Of a stretch of DNA of 64,000 nt, positions 22,601 through 35,066 are shown piece after piece. The position numbers and the translations under genes were made by a program. The DNA is taken from contig JAHYIO010000006.1 in the NCBI GenBank assembly GCA_020543525.1, positions 496,001-560,000 of the forward strand, in the 5' to 3' direction. The notes under the pieces are model-generated. The model was not told where the DNA came from. It did no database searches and was given only the letters and a program-made list of their open reading frames with translations. The stretch's first letter is position 1, and each line of letters opens with the position of its first letter. The DNA is from Coriolopsis trogii. Lineage: Eukaryota; Basidiomycota; Agaricomycetes; Polyporales; Polyporaceae.

Positions 22601-25600
22601 TGACGCCCTGTGAGCATTCAGGCCGCACTATTTTCCATCTCAGCCCCGTGCGATGTGTGTGGCTTGCTCCACCCCCGCGCGACACAGTGAGAGTCGAGAC
22701 GTTTGTGCACGGCGCCTCAGGACATGCGCGAGTCAAGGCGAGCGAAAACACGTGTGTCTGAGCTAATAGCATCCTTTGTTCTTCTTCTGCTCTCTCTGCG
22801 TCTGATCGCCGCCTTGCGCGACCTTGGTCTCTTGACTGGGGGCTGGTAGATCGGGACGGGTGAAGGGTGTCGGGTGACCTCGTCGATCCTCCTCGTGGGA
22901 GAGGCGGCTTTCTGGGCTTGGAGGTTGTTTGGCAGACGACGGGAGAGGCGTCGTCCGTATGACAGTGGAGGTTCGGTTCGTCCTACCGTTTCTCTACGCG
23001 CACACATCTCGTGAATGTTATCGACAGGAGACCGAGACGGGGGTCCTCTGCTAGGCGCTAGACCCCTGCGATCGCTGGTGGACACGACCCGCGGTGCGAC
23101 GATGTCCTGAGAGGTGAGACTGTACAGAATTCGCATCGCCGCTCTTGACCGCTGATGAGGTTCGAGTTGTAGGATGTTCCTAACCAGATTTACTCCGTGG
23201 CGGATGAGATACGGATGGTCGCACCGCCTCTCCTGGATTGACCGACATTGCGTGGACAAGCGAGATACCGGCCGGGATGGACGGAGAGGACGCTGTCCTT
23301 TCATTCATTTGAGGTCTATAAATAGTGCGACATAGGCCGACGGGCTCATGAGCAACTTGATAGATCGGCATGACGAGGCGTAGTGCGAACACGAGGTCAT
23401 CCTCTTGTATCCTTTGCGCTATGTGGACGCGTCTGACTCTCAGCTAGGTACTGGATACAGCGGAGGGGTCTATGGGCATCGGGCAAGCAGCTGGCCTCGA
23501 CAGCAATTACAAAGTACAGACTTTGAGATTGGTATGTTCGTTCTCGTGACCAAGTTTTGAATGTATTCATGCATGTGCAAGCGGTACCTGTTTGTGGCTC
23601 GAGTGTTCCTACCGCGTGAGGGACCGCTCGTCCAAGATCCAAGGACAGATGCTCGCATGCATACTCTTCCCTGGTGGGTATATCGTACTCTATCACGTAC
23701 GCCGCTAGTAGACACCGCTGGACTTCGCTGCACGACAAGGAAGCCCAGACGTGGCCATCTGCTCAATGACACCCCAGGCAGGACCAAGCTACTCTTCGCA
23801 TCGAGCTACATGGTGTTCCGTCGGCCAGCACGCCTCAATGATTATCATGTTGTTCCGGTTTAGCCACCGACCGAACATCCCGGCACTGACACTGAAGGCG
23901 CTAAGCGCGGCGACACTTTCCTGCGCGGAACAGCAGAATGACGATGTCGCCATTTTAGGTAGCGACGCAATCAGTATCTGTTATCGACTAGCTGATCCCA
24001 GCCTGTTTGTAGTGGGGACTGGTATGGTCTTCCGTGCGGGAACGGTGGGTTGTGATACTTCCCCGCTAGCGGGCAAGACCATCTCGCAGACGGTGGGGCA
24101 ACCATCTCCTGAGCGACGCCATCTTGAACGCTACCATTCGTCAACAAGTCTTGGACAAGACGAGTTCATCCGCAGGTCTGTCGCGATGTTTGCGGGCTGG
24201 ACGACGGCTAGCTAACATACAATCCGATTTGGTTTTCATGTTTCGCATACAGGACAAAAGGTAGGACCCTGTTCGACATGCCGTGCGCTCTCGCTTCTCT
24301 TACCGCTACAACTCATGCTCCATTGATAGAGTTGTCCCGGACGGTGACAATTGGTATTGCGCATGACGCTCAATGTAGGCCTACTAGCTCGACAGCCCAG
24401 GAACAAAGCGAGTGGCGTACCATCGCTCCCACGCAACGTCTACCGGCCCAACACAACGACCGATCCTTCAACGTCGTTGTTCTCCATACTACAAGGCAGC
24501 CAGGACGCGCGAAGAGGGTAGCCCGTCGGACTGGACGTCCCAAACCGCAAGGAGGCGAACATACCGGCGGACTTCCCTCCTCCCCTCCGTGAACGCATGG
24601 TAGAATAAGGTTATGCGCTTCCCATCCTGCCTGCCGTCTGGCGCCCGCCTAGTCGGATTACGGTCGGGCGTCCGTCTGCGGACCTTGGAGCTGGGCGGCA
24701 GAACCGTCAACAAGGTTGCAGGCGAGTCAGAGGGGAGTTTCGGTTCGCTTACATACGTGGCAGCAGCCAATTATACCGCACACACTACACGAGGTTGGCC
24801 CTCCGTTAGGCGAACGCAGGGCTCCGTTCTGTTTGGAGAGTCCAGACCGGGAAGAGAAGGATCCCCTGCCCCTCGCTGGCAGCTGCTGAACTGCGTTTTC
24901 CTTCGAGATGGCCGGATGGGGCGACTGTCTGTTGGCGACTGGATGATATGGGCGGAAGGACGGGTTCCATCGATCATCAGAATCAGAATGTGGTCCCAAG
25001 TCGCCCGTGTTCGCCCATGGCCGCCGCCTCCGCGTAGGTTCAGAAGTCAGATAGGAAGGAAAGGAAGGAGATGGGCAGGGACGGTGACCCTGCACCCGCC
25101 GCGTTCGCGCCGCAGGGTTGCATGTGGTGCGCGGGGTTGACATATTCGCCACGGACCGTCGCGGTGGATCCGGCTGCCAGTGGACGAGGGTGCGTGAGTG
25201 AATTGCGAATGCCCGCTGTGTGGGATGGGAACATGGCAGGTGGGGCCCAAGGACAGCTAGACCAGGCCGGTACGCGATGTATGCGACTTCTTCCGGCGCG
25301 TCGGAGCTTGTCGAGAGATCATTGCTGGGAAGTCGAATCCCCCGTCTATAGCGTCCGGTGGACGAGACCGTGACTGTTGTGTTGCGTGCTGGCCTTCCCT
25401 GCCGCGAGACTGTCTCCTCCGCCCGGAATCTTGGCATTGGGACACGCAGAGTCTCTGACATACAGGGCAGGATGTATCCAGACTATCGCAACATAGTAAA
25501 TTGTCGTCGGCGATGACCGGTGGCTGTTCCAGGGCAGGATCGAATACATGATTTTGTTATGAGCGTATGAGTAGACCTGAGTGCAAAGCAACAGCCAGAC

Positions 25601-25964
25601 GAAGGTCGCGAACGAAGAGACTCCTACATCGCGTCGCAGGTTCATTGGAGAAAAAGCATGGAACGGAGGGCAAGGCCGTCAAAGAGGTCCGTAAGGTCTG
25701 CCTACGGGAGACAAGGCAAGGCCGTGCACCGGCTCGAACGCACCGCAGTTGAAGCAAGGATGCGATCTACCAGCTGAGCCAAGGCAGCTTGATGAGCGCT
25801 TAGTCAGCAGATAATTGATTCGGCTCAATTTGCGGCGGAAGAGGTCCGGAGAGCCGTCGGGTGCATTGACTTTGCGGAAAGCAGGCGACGGCGATTTGGA
25901 CTGGCCTTGTCCCCTGCTCTCATTCCCTCCCAACCAGCGCGCGGCCCTGCGCCGAAGGGCACAC
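19663..25964. other. Gene-poor 6.3 kb region
   Basis: Candidate frames exist: 19785-20153 (plus, 122 codons), 20554-21369 (plus, 271 codons), 22717-23304 (minus, 195 codons, very Arg/Ser-rich) and 24727-25461 (minus, 244 codons). None shows a known domain, clear codon-biased exon pattern or supporting splice sites. No terminal repeats, transposase or reverse transcriptase signature was found. CpG is not depleted, so there is no sign of heavy repeat-induced C-to-T change. The region may be ancient transposon debris, long UTRs or unknown lineage-specific genes. Confidence 0.4.
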
Positions 25965-28078
25965 ATGCATCACTTCTATCCTCAGGACTCCAGTCGAGAT
26001 GGCGGCGACATCTTCAACGGTGCTCAGCCAGGCTCCCAGGGACAGCAGATGAACTTTCAGCCACAGCAGCAGCTCGGGAACCTTCAGCAGGTCAATATGG
26101 AGATGCTGGAGAACCTCCTCATGCCGGAGTCCTCTGCACCGCAGCAAAGTCATCACCAGCAGCATGGGCAAGCTGCGAGCACGCCGCAGGTGCTGTTGGA
26201 GCAGCAGGTGAAGATTCAGCAATTGCAACAGCTGCAGCAGTTGCAGCAGCAGATATTCCAGCAACAGGTGCGTTATCCGTCCTTTGGCAGCATTGTGCAA
26301 TTAGGAATCGATGGGACGGGATGTTTACGGCGGGCAAAACGCGTTCACAGCTCGAGTTATTGAGTGGCGGCAGCTCCATGTTCAACACAAATTTGCCCTC
26401 TGTTATGGACCGTTCTAGGGACACATCGCACTATGGGCTTCCAACTCCAGGTACGTAGTGCGCCTTCTCATCTGCCGACACTCACCTCAACCCATGGCTA
26501 TCCAGTCTCATCCACCGAGCTCCGTGCGCAACCCAATACGGAGTTCGTATCCCCTATGCTCCTCCACCAGAGCAACGGCCAAATGAGCACGATGCTGCCC
26601 ACCGCAATGCTGCCAAGCTACATACCCCAGATACCCTCACATATGCTTCCATCCGCGCCCCATTCTGCCCCGGCAAATCTCGTCTTCCAGACTCCGGGTT
26701 ACCCGCTCTCTTCCCCCGGCGAGCTGGACCTCAGCGAACTGCCCCCAATATCCAGTCCCATGCTCGACTCGTACAACAACGCAGCTACCTCGATGCCGTC
26801 AGCCAGTTCCTCATCGCAGCCCGCTGGTAACAGGATGCGCAGCGGGACCGCGAGTTCGAAACGGCCAAACACGTCTTCGAGCGGGGACGAGTCGAGTGCC
26901 ACAAGTCGGCCTGCGCGCAAGCGAGCGTCGCATGCGGACAGGAGCACTATGGGCGGCGTGTCAGGCTCGAAAAAGAGTAGCGTGCGTGCGACTCGGTCGG
27001 CGACGTCTACTCCACTGTTCCCAGCTACCGCCCCGTCGTCTATGCGCATGGGTTCCATGCAGCCTGGTTCACAGGGCTTGGCGGACGTTACTGGCGATAC
27101 GCCTTCTCCGGTTGACCCTCCCATGCCGCCGCCTGCTCACCCCTCATCGGATGCTGCAATGTCCGCGGTTTCCGGCCATTCTGCGTCCCCGACACCGCCG
27201 CTGCCTTCTACGCCTGCCTCTCCTCCTGTAGGCCCCCAACCTAGCCATATCCTGCCAGCCACACCTGCGCAGATGTTCAAGCTGGGGCGGTTAGCGGTAG
27301 GAAGTAATTTGAATGCGCATAACCAGACTCTGGACGGCAGTCTGGCACCGAAAACCAAGGAAGTGAAGCCGAGTACTCGATCGAGCACCGGTGCGTCATC
27401 CAAGGGCAAAAGCGCAGACAAGGCTGGTGGTGGTGGCCAACTTGTCAGTCCCGCGCTCAAACCGATACGCCCAGGTACGTGGCTCGTGTACAGTCTTTAA
27501 GAACCCGCCAGCAAGTCACTCACCTCACTTACGCCCTCCTAGCGGGAAACGCGGTCGCTACACCCGTCATTTCCTCGCCGACATCACCGTTCATGCAGCC
27601 GCAGATCCGCAAGTCCTCACACAAGGCCGCGGAACAGAAACGACGGGACTCGCTCAAGACGTCGTTTGACGACCTCCGCATCCTCCTCCCTCCAATCCCG
27701 CTCCCGTCGGAGGAAGGGTACCCAGACGAGCCGATCCTGCCTGGGGCGATGCCGCCCCGCGGGCCGCCAAAGGGCAACGCAGAAGGCCCGAACCGCGGCG
27801 TGAGCAAGCTGCAGCTCCTGCGGTGCGGGAACGAGTACATCAAGCTCCTCAAGGGCCGCGTCGACCGCCGGGACGAGGAGATCGAGCGGCTCCGGCTGGA
27901 AGTGCGCCGGCTGCGCGAGCTTGTCGGGGAGGAGGCTGCCGCGCCGCCCGACGGGCAGGAGATGGTCGACTTGGAGCGGAACCTGGACTCGTGCGAGATC
28001 TCGGCGGCGGCGTTTGGACGCGCTGTGCGCGCCGGGTCTGTCATGGAGGGCGACGGCGACGACGACGGGGACTGTTAG
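25965..28078 (+). CDS. bHLH-leucine zipper transcription factor
   Basis: Four exons: 25965-26267, 26351-26450, 26506-27474 and 27543-28078, giving 635 aa. The N-terminus is Gln-rich, with repeats of QLQQ near residue 90. A long Ser/Pro/Thr-rich middle contains a basic patch (SRPARKRASHADR). The DNA-binding domain is at the C-terminus: basic region SSHKAAEQKRRDSLK (about 483-497), helix 1 FDDLRILLPP, a long Pro/Gly loop (about 40 residues) and helix 2 KLQLLRCGNEYIKLLKGR. This runs into a heptad zipper (EIERLRLEVRRLRELV), then an acidic tail. The His and Arg in the basic region fit E-box binding, and the zipper suggests dimers. I cannot name its targets. It lacks the Tyr typical of SREBP-type factors. 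All introns are 55-83 nt. Confidence 0.85.
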
Positions 28079-28625
28079 ATTTGGGAGGCCGCTCTCTAGG
28101 TCTGTATGTGCGTCCTTGAAACCGGGTGTGTGTCGTTTGCTTTTCTGCGGGGGATAGAGGGGGTATAGAAGTGTACGTAGAATTCGTATGTATCTGTAGC
28201 ACTGTTGTCGGCCCCGTCGGTCTTTATCGTGCCGGTCAGGTAATTGGTACCGCGATGTGCAGCCGTGGAAACGCGCCAGCTCTTGGTCCGTTGCACGGTG
28301 CGCCTTCTTGCCAGCGTTCAGGCTCTCAATCTGCGCGGTCGAGGACGCGACGAGCGGGGGCCCTCGAAGTGCACCGTGGAGGGCTGGAGAGGCGATGCTG
28401 CTCCGACACGACTCGCGATCATGCACACAAGTCGACGATCACCGATTGCATCGGATCTGGGGCGGACACGTGGAGCACTCGGACTCGGTGCCTGGCCAGC
28501 GCCTATGGACCTCTGGTTCACAGCTTCCCTGGAGCCGCCGGCGCCAGCAGCAGCTTCAAGTTGGCCTCCGTCCGCCACCGACCTCCGCAGAGTCCTTCCC
28601 GCTTCGACGCCCTAACCTCGCCGAA
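28079..28625. other. Intergenic region, no gene seen
   Basis: This probably contains the 3' UTR of the bHLH gene and the promoter of the small membrane protein gene. Overlapping open frames on both strands have no recognisable content. Confidence 0.45.
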
Positions 28626-29382
28626 ATGTCGCAGGGAGTCCCAGCCAGGCATCCGCTGTGAGTTCTGTGCATCAGAGCGGCTGCGGGCGTGGAGGGCCGT
28701 CGTGCTTACTCGTTATCGTTATCTGCGAAACGCACCATAGGTCTGTCGTGTTCTTGCTGCACCTCGCACTCGATGTGCCCGTGGCCATCCAGGGACTGTG
28801 GTCGCCTGCGACTCTGCCGTTCATGCAGCTCAACAACACCACGCTCGTCTTCATCAAGGTGCGTGGTACAGCGCCCCGCACTCAGCCGTCCCGTGACCGA
28901 GGTTGAGTCCGTCCGTCAACATTTTAATCCTCTGCCCGCAGCTGTACGGCGCACTCGTGGCCGGAACGTGCGTCATGTCTCTGCTGTGCTTCGGCCTGCC
29001 CGGTAAGTCTCTCGTCAACCCTCTCGGCCCGCCCGCGCATACTACGGTTATGCTGACGCCCGGATGAAGAGTTCTTGCCCGGTAAGCGGGCGTTAGCCAT
29101 CGCGCTCTGTATCTACCACGCCACCTGCTCGACCGTGCTCTACAACGCCCCTCGGTTCATCCCGCACACCTTTGGTCCGCTCGCCGAGTCGTACGTCTCC
29201 GAGGCCTCTATATGCTCGACTGTGATGCCTGACCATACATTGCCTTTGGGTGCAGGTGGCGCGCGACGCCCGAAGTCGTGTGGGGCACCTTGCATGGAAT
29301 CCTCGGATTGCTCTTCGCCATCTGGTGGCAGTCGACGGTGCACATGGCCGCTATGGCTGCGCAGCTCACCAGGGGTAAATGA
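28626..29382 (+). CDS. Small four-helix membrane protein, unknown function
   Basis: Five exons: 28626-28657, 28741-28858, 28942-29002, 29070-29190 and 29256-29382, giving 152 aa with all phases matching. After a 10-residue N-terminus there are four hydrophobic segments: VVFLLHLALDVPVAIQGLW, YGALVAGTCVMSLLCFGL, ALAIALCIYHATCSTVLY and VVWGTLHGILGLLFAIWW. The loops contain LPGKRAL and NAPRFIPHTFGP. The C-terminus is short and ends QLTRGK. This is the layout of a small integral membrane protein. I recognise it only as a generic fungal hypothetical, so no transport or enzymatic role is proposed. Intron ends and reading frame are well supported. Confidence 0.7.
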
Positions 29383-29977
29383 ATGGTGTATGGCGTCTGA
29401 AGCTGTACTGTTGTACCCTAGCCATCTCTTTGGTGTGCTCGCGCATTCAAGTTGTGAAAGACCGCTTGTGGCTCGTGTCTCTGGTTCGATCTGCCGTATA
29501 TCTTTACATCATCTTTTTGGTTACGGTCTGGAGCAACACAGACATGTCTTTTCTGCCACACGTGACCGCCTGGCCGTTGCTACAGTTGTTCCACGTTTCT
29601 TCACGGACACTGAGCTCTACCACGCTGTCACATGCGCGGTACTGCGAGCTCGTGCACAGTCGATAGCCGTTTGATGTGGTTACACGCCAGACTCCCTCCG
29701 CGAATTATCGCGTTCAAAGTCGACTCTCACGTTCAACCGTGCACATATATTGCGACCGCCGGTCCTGATCCGACCCGGACCACGCAGCACTACCATGCAC
29801 CCTCGCAGGCAGAACCGCTCCAGTTCTGCACGCCACAAGAAACTCCCCCACGCCCTTAGGAAGCGATGTGCCCCACAGAGGGGGGACACTGCTGCGCATG
29901 CTGCTACCCACACCCACGCCCCCAGCCTCCGCCAGCCGAGGAAAGGCAGGCCCAAGACAGGGGGCTCTGTCCACATC
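29383..29977. other. Intergenic region between convergent units
   Basis: This lies between the end of the four-helix membrane protein gene and the end of the minus-strand MFS pseudogene. Open frames here show no recognisable content. Confidence 0.4.
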
Positions 29978-31919
29978 TTACGTGGGCACGTAGCGGGCAC
30001 GCGGAATGACTGCCCACAGCACGATAAGAGTCGACATCTTCGACTCCCTGACGCTGCCCGGGGTGCGAAACCCCACGCACACGCCAAGGATAGTCGCGGC
30101 CAGCTCTTCCGTCTTACGCACAACAGTGACAACGCACATAACCGGACGCCGGCTGAGGGTGGCACCGAGTGTCGGAGAGGCGGCGATGGGGGCGGGGGCG
30201 GGGGTGGAGGAGAGCGGGGGAAGAAGGGGGAAGGAAAGGGAAGGAGAGGGATAATTGGGACAATGGGGGAGTGAGGCGAAGACGAGGGGCGGCTGACTCA
30301 CAGAGGCCGCAGAGACGCGATCCCGAACTTCTGGGCGAGAAGGCCGGTGATGAACGGGAGAACGGCGGAGCCCGCCTGGCCGGCGCCTGCGATGCAGCCC
30401 ACGCACTGTCCGCGCACGAGCCAGCGCGGGAGGATGGTCGTGGAGTGGTTCATGAGGAGGTGGAATATCGGGCCGGGCAGGAGGCCGACGAACGCGACCG
30501 CGTCCTCGATGAGCGAGGGGGCCACCCAGACGGTCGCTTCCAGCCTGGGACGCCGCGCGAATGAGCCGCCAGTGCGCGTTTCATAGTCGTGTGGACGGCG
30601 AGATGCCACCTACCCGATTGTGAGCGCGGCGGATAGAAACGATGCACGGTGTTCTTGGAGCTGGTCGGAAAGGTCATGCCAGCATGACAACAGTCGCTCT
30701 ACTAATGCGCAGGATCTTCTTGTTCAGCCACGGAAGATGAAGTCGACCAAGCAGAACCCCTACATAGCCCACAGTAGGTCTAACCAGTGCTCTGTGACTC
30801 CTCGCCAGAAAACTCACCGCCGAAGAACCCAGAAGACGCATATCCATAAGCCGAGGTTCGCTCAGGCTACCGCCACGCTTCGCGAGAATACATGTGACGC
30901 TCCATCCTGCGCCGCACAAACCGCACGAGCCGCATGAGGCCCGTAAAAAAATCACAGCCATAGAGAGACGGATATGTACCGCCCATAGTGACTTCGATGC
31001 TGACGTATATCAGAGCGAAGAACGACAGCGCGTGGACCTCCTTCACTGGCAGGCGGATCATGTGCCCGAATTTGCTCAATCCAGTGGCCTCGGCCTCGGC
31101 GATCTCCCCTTCTTCAGCCATGACCACTGCCAAGGTACGGCGGTCGGCATGTTCAGTCCTCAGACACCGCCAACCAGAGAGAACACCGTACACGACAGAG
31201 CCACGGCGTGCGCGCCTTCCTGCCTCCTGCCGCGGAAGACCGCCCAGAGCACGACTGCGTTGACGAAGGGGCTGGACCACCGCTCGGGAGCCTGCGCGAA
31301 CAGCGTCGCCACGAGCGGCGACATGAGCGCGCCCAGTCCTGTTCCCGCCCCGCACAGACGGTCACTCTCGGGGCCAGGTGTCGTCAGAGCTCGTGCGCCC
31401 TTCCGTCCGTCCTTGTGTGTCATCAGATCGCAGCGAAACGTACCATAGGTGCTGTGCAAAAAGCCCGTCTTTTCGTTCGTTCGAGCCTCTTGAGGCTCGC
31501 GACGAACCCGGTCGCCTGGTTGGGCAGCGTGAAGCTGTTGAACGCGTACGAGACGCACTCAATCGGGAACGAGAACGGGCCTGCCGGACGAGCATCACGT
31601 ATGTCCCGAACTCGCACACAGCCCCTGTGAGTGCGCAAGACGAAACCGGCGGCAACGGTGCATTTTCTGGTCAGGACGTACCGTATGTCACTTTCGTGTC
31701 ATGTTCCGCACGACAAACAGCGACCATATCTCGATCAACAGCCAGCCCAGACGCGCGAGGAATGTTAGGCGAGATTGCCTACACGTACCCATCACGAGGA
31801 CCTACAAGGACGTAAGGGGGACGCGAAAGACGGGGAGGCTATTACGTGTGCTTACGCACCTTGCCAAACACAAAGCGTCCCGTCAGGAACACGTTTGTGA
31901 ACGCCCCCGAGAGGAAGCC
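29978..31919 (-). pseudogene. Frameshifted paralogue of the Bsc6-like MFS transporter
   Basis: Reading the minus strand from 31919 down, the order of MFS segments matches the intact gene at 9050-11402: GFLSGAFTNVFLTGRF, a CEFGTYVMLVRQ piece, AGPFSFPIECVSYAF and GFVASLKR, TGFLHSTYG, LGALMSPLVATLFAQ, IYVSIEVTMGG, GWSVTCILAKRGG, GYASSGFFGG, the block with LEATVWVAPSLIEDAV and QAGSAVLPFITG, and the final LIVLWAVIPRARYVPT. The frame must change at about 31580, about 31490 and about 30870, and roughly 13 residues are missing near 31270. The first exon (GWNDGTTG block) is absent upstream. Splice sites and the stop codon at 29978 are still recognisable, so decay is fairly recent. Confidence 0.8.
30187..30250 (+). 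repeat. G-rich tract with quadruplex potential
   Basis: Many runs of three to five G residues lie within about 60 bp of low-complexity purine sequence. They sit inside what was the last intron of the MFS pseudogene. Confidence 0.5.
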
Positions 31920-32886
31920 CTGGCACAGGCGGAGGCGATGTGAGGGAGTGGACGAGTGGAGGTTCTGAGACAGGGGCTGCGGGGGCTTAAGACGGCATTG
32001 CAGACGGACAGCAAGGCCAGGCAAACCCAATCTAACGGAGCGGAGGTTTAGCGATCTCAAACGAAGGCGTGAGGAGGCAAAGGAGTTCACGTTGCACTTC
32101 TCCTGAACCATGGGCCCGGTCGTGTCATCTTTCTATTCATTGACGAAGAAATGCGCGCAAAGCGCGACGAAATGTAACAAGCCCTCGATGCTCTGAACGG
32201 GACCTTCGCCCTCGAACGCAGCTTTTCTCGCGTGTGCGGTCGAGGATGCCCTAGGTCTCGCTCCGATTTCGATGTCCGATCGCACGGCGGACGATGTAGC
32301 GGGGATGTTGCTGTTGGTGCTCCTCAGCCCGATCTCATCCGAGTCGGCCTTTGCATTGGTGCGAGTAGGTTCTGCGCGATTGCGAATCTGCTCTGGCCCC
32401 GCTTGCGCTGACGGCATATGTAGGGAGCAGACTGAGCCCACGGCCCCAGAGCGCGACGAATGCACCGAGCCCGTATCTTCCATGGATGCGTGACTGGCCG
32501 GCGAGGTTCCCGGCTCGAGTCGCCTCTTCTGTGCGCCAACAGAACTTTCCATCTCCTCGCACAGCGCTATGATTGCTGCGATGGACTTATAACTCAAGTT
32601 GTCGCGATTCGATATAAGTTGGCGCCGCCGATATCTGACAATCAGCAAACATGTTTCGCTCAATGAAAAGTCAAAAAATACTTCACAAGTTTGCGCAGCC
32701 TGAAAGGTGTTGCGAAGGAGAAGAGTTGATGCCTTGAGGCGACGGACATGGCCAGTTCAAGTTGCGGACGTATCTGGGAAAAACTCGCCAAGGCGACTGT
32801 GGCTGATGGATTGGAATTTTCATGGGTCGACTTCTTTTAGTACAAGTGTAGTCATTGTCTCTACTTATCTACAATGATGCCATCAA
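31920..32886. other. No secure gene; one minus-strand ORF
   Basis: A minus-strand ORF from an ATG at 32552 to 32133 (139 codons) is Ser/Ala/Glu-rich and matches nothing I know. The missing first exon of the MFS pseudogene was looked for here and not found. The right part is the 3' flank of the PDK1-type gene. Confidence 0.35.
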
Positions 32887-35066
32887 CTATGGCTTTGCGA
32901 TGAGGGATGAGATATCCTCCGCCCAGACCGCGACCACCTTCTCGTCGGCAAACTCATATGCGTGAGTTTTCTCATTCTGTCGCATATACGCATGAGAGGT
33001 GAACAGCTCTGATTGATCGAGACCGCTCACCGTTTCCAAAAGCAGCTTCTGACCCTCTGATCTGCAAGCTACGACTGCGTCCCGCCTGGAATTCCGGGAT
33101 GGGCTGCCCGCTGGTGGCTGGCTGACTATATCGATGGACTGCTTTATGTCCGAAGGCTTAGACAATTTCTGCTTGTCGTCAAGCGCTATACAGAGGATCC
33201 GGGGTCGGGACGTCAGCAGGAGCGCGCACGGGCGCAACTGCTTTAGAAAGCCCTTCCGGACGGATGCTCTGACCGTGGCGGAGCGGCGGATTGTTTCCTC
33301 GGAAGACAGTACGGCAGACCTGCGGATTATCAAGTTAAAGAAGGCCCGTGGTGATTGTTGCGAAGAGGACGCAACGGACCAGTCGTATCCACTGAGGATC
33401 GGATCGTTGACGGTGTCGACTCCATTCTCCACATGAGACGGTGGTACAGTCGGAACCGCCTCTCCCTCGTGAACAGTCTCGACGACTTCGCAGAGCGCTG
33501 CGTCTGGCGCAACATCAATGGGTGCGCCCGGCGACGGTGATGTGAGATCGCCGGATGGTGGACCGTGGAGGGGAGACTGAACATTGATAAGGCTGAAGCC
33601 GTGCACAACGTCGTCCCAAAGGCCTTCGTCCTCATCGTCTGAGGGTGGTGGCGCTGGACGGACAATGCCTGTCTCTGGTTGAACGACGGGGTCGGTCCAC
33701 AAGGTGTCCCATTTAATTGGAGTAGCTTCGGCCCCGTCATCAGCGGTCGAGAAGAAGGGGTGATTTCGGAGTTCTTCGGGAGATGACTTTGGTTCAACTC
33801 CGATACGGTCTGACGGGTCAAGGACCTGTATGCATGGTCGTTTGAACGACATTGGGCAATGATGATGCAGTAAAGACTGTACCAAGAGCTTTTGTACCAG
33901 ATCTTTCGCTGTCGGATAGAACCCTTCCGGGAAGGTATAGTCAAGGGCTTCGATTTTGCGGAAGCTCTGGTAATCATTGATCGTAGCAAACGTCGGGATG
34001 CCAGCGATCAGGAAGTACAAAGTGCATCCGATGGCCCATAGATCAGAGCTGGACCGGGAGTTAAGAACACATGTATATACTCAAACACTTGATACAACAC
34101 ACCTGTTGCTAGTCGTCTTGTTTGATCGATTCAGCAGTTCTGGTGCGACATACGCAGCGCTCCCGACGAATGTACTGGCGCGAGGTGCTTCCACGTCTGT
34201 GAAGGCCACGCTCAGTGATCTCAGGGAGGCTACTCACATAGATTCCCGTCAGGTGCTATGTATGCAGAACCAAAGTCGGTGAGCTTCGGTCTCAAGTCTT
34301 TGTCAAGCAGTACGTTCTCGGGTTTCATATCCCTGTGGAGGATTCCCTTGGAATGCACCCAGAGGATTGCATCGACTATTTGTGCAGTGTACCACTGTGC
34401 GCAACGTAGAGACAGGGATCCATACTTCTTCACGAGGTCGGCTAGGTCTCCGTTGGGTGCCAGGTCTAGCACGAAGTCTGAGGCCTACGGCGTTAGTGGC
34501 GCGTGCCTGGTCCAGTGACTCATACGTACAGAGGGACGAATCGTCCTGGAAGGCCGCATGCATCTTGATGATTCCCGGGTGGGTACCCGACAACCTCACC
34601 AACGCATCCTTCTCCACACTTGCGTACTTGACTTTCTTCTGCCTAATCAACTGGGTTTTGCTGAGAATCTTGACTGCATACCGCTTGTTCGTAGCCGGGT
34701 GTACGGCTTCCATGACCTGTTATTGAACTCAAGTCAAGCACCGCCGCATGGTGCAAGGGGATATATGCGCACCGTAGACCACGACCCACATCCCAACTCT
34801 TTCAGGAACGTGAAATCCTGAGGCGAGGACATACTCGGCGGTTTGGAAGGTGATGCGGGAGACGCGGGAGAGACAGGGCCATTGGGAATGACGGCGGTTG
34901 GAGCGGTGCTTGGTGCCTGTCGATCGGACTCACTATGACGGTCGTCGCGGAAGTCTGCCAAGGCCCACGCGGGAGGTCTGCCACCGCCGGCTGTATGCGC
35001 ACCGTGGTCGAGCGCGAGAGAAGGGCCAGGACGTGATGCCGTTGTCGTGGACGTCGGGGTTGTCAT
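32887..35066 (-). CDS. PDK1/Pkh-type AGC protein kinase
   Basis: Six exons in transcription order: 35066-34773, 34716-34530, 34477-34238, 34196-34103, 34048-33883 and 33825-32887, giving 639 aa. A Ser/Thr/Pro-rich N-terminus (about 80 residues) precedes the kinase domain. Visible motifs are glycine loop GCGSWS (92-97), Lys114 in AVKIL, Glu133, HRDMKPEN (208-215), DFG (228-230) and an activation segment with Thr249 matching Ser241 of human PDK1, then APE (258-260). After the kinase comes an acidic Pro/Ser-rich linker, and a C-terminal PH-like domain with LLLTSRPRILCIALDD. PDK1/Pkh kinases phosphorylate activation loops of other AGC kinases and act in sphingolipid, cell-wall and TOR-linked signalling. 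Intron 33826-33882 is 57 nt and in frame without a stop, so its retention would insert 19 residues. An in-frame upstream GTG at 35147 was not used as start. Confidence 0.88.

Noticed and set aside
25727..25797. tRNA-like sequence on the minus strand (A-box TGGCTCAGCTGG and B-box GTTCGAGCC)
   Set aside because: Acceptor, anticodon and T stems do not pair (three of five T-stem pairs fail), so it is a decayed tRNA or a chance match. No anticodon can be assigned.
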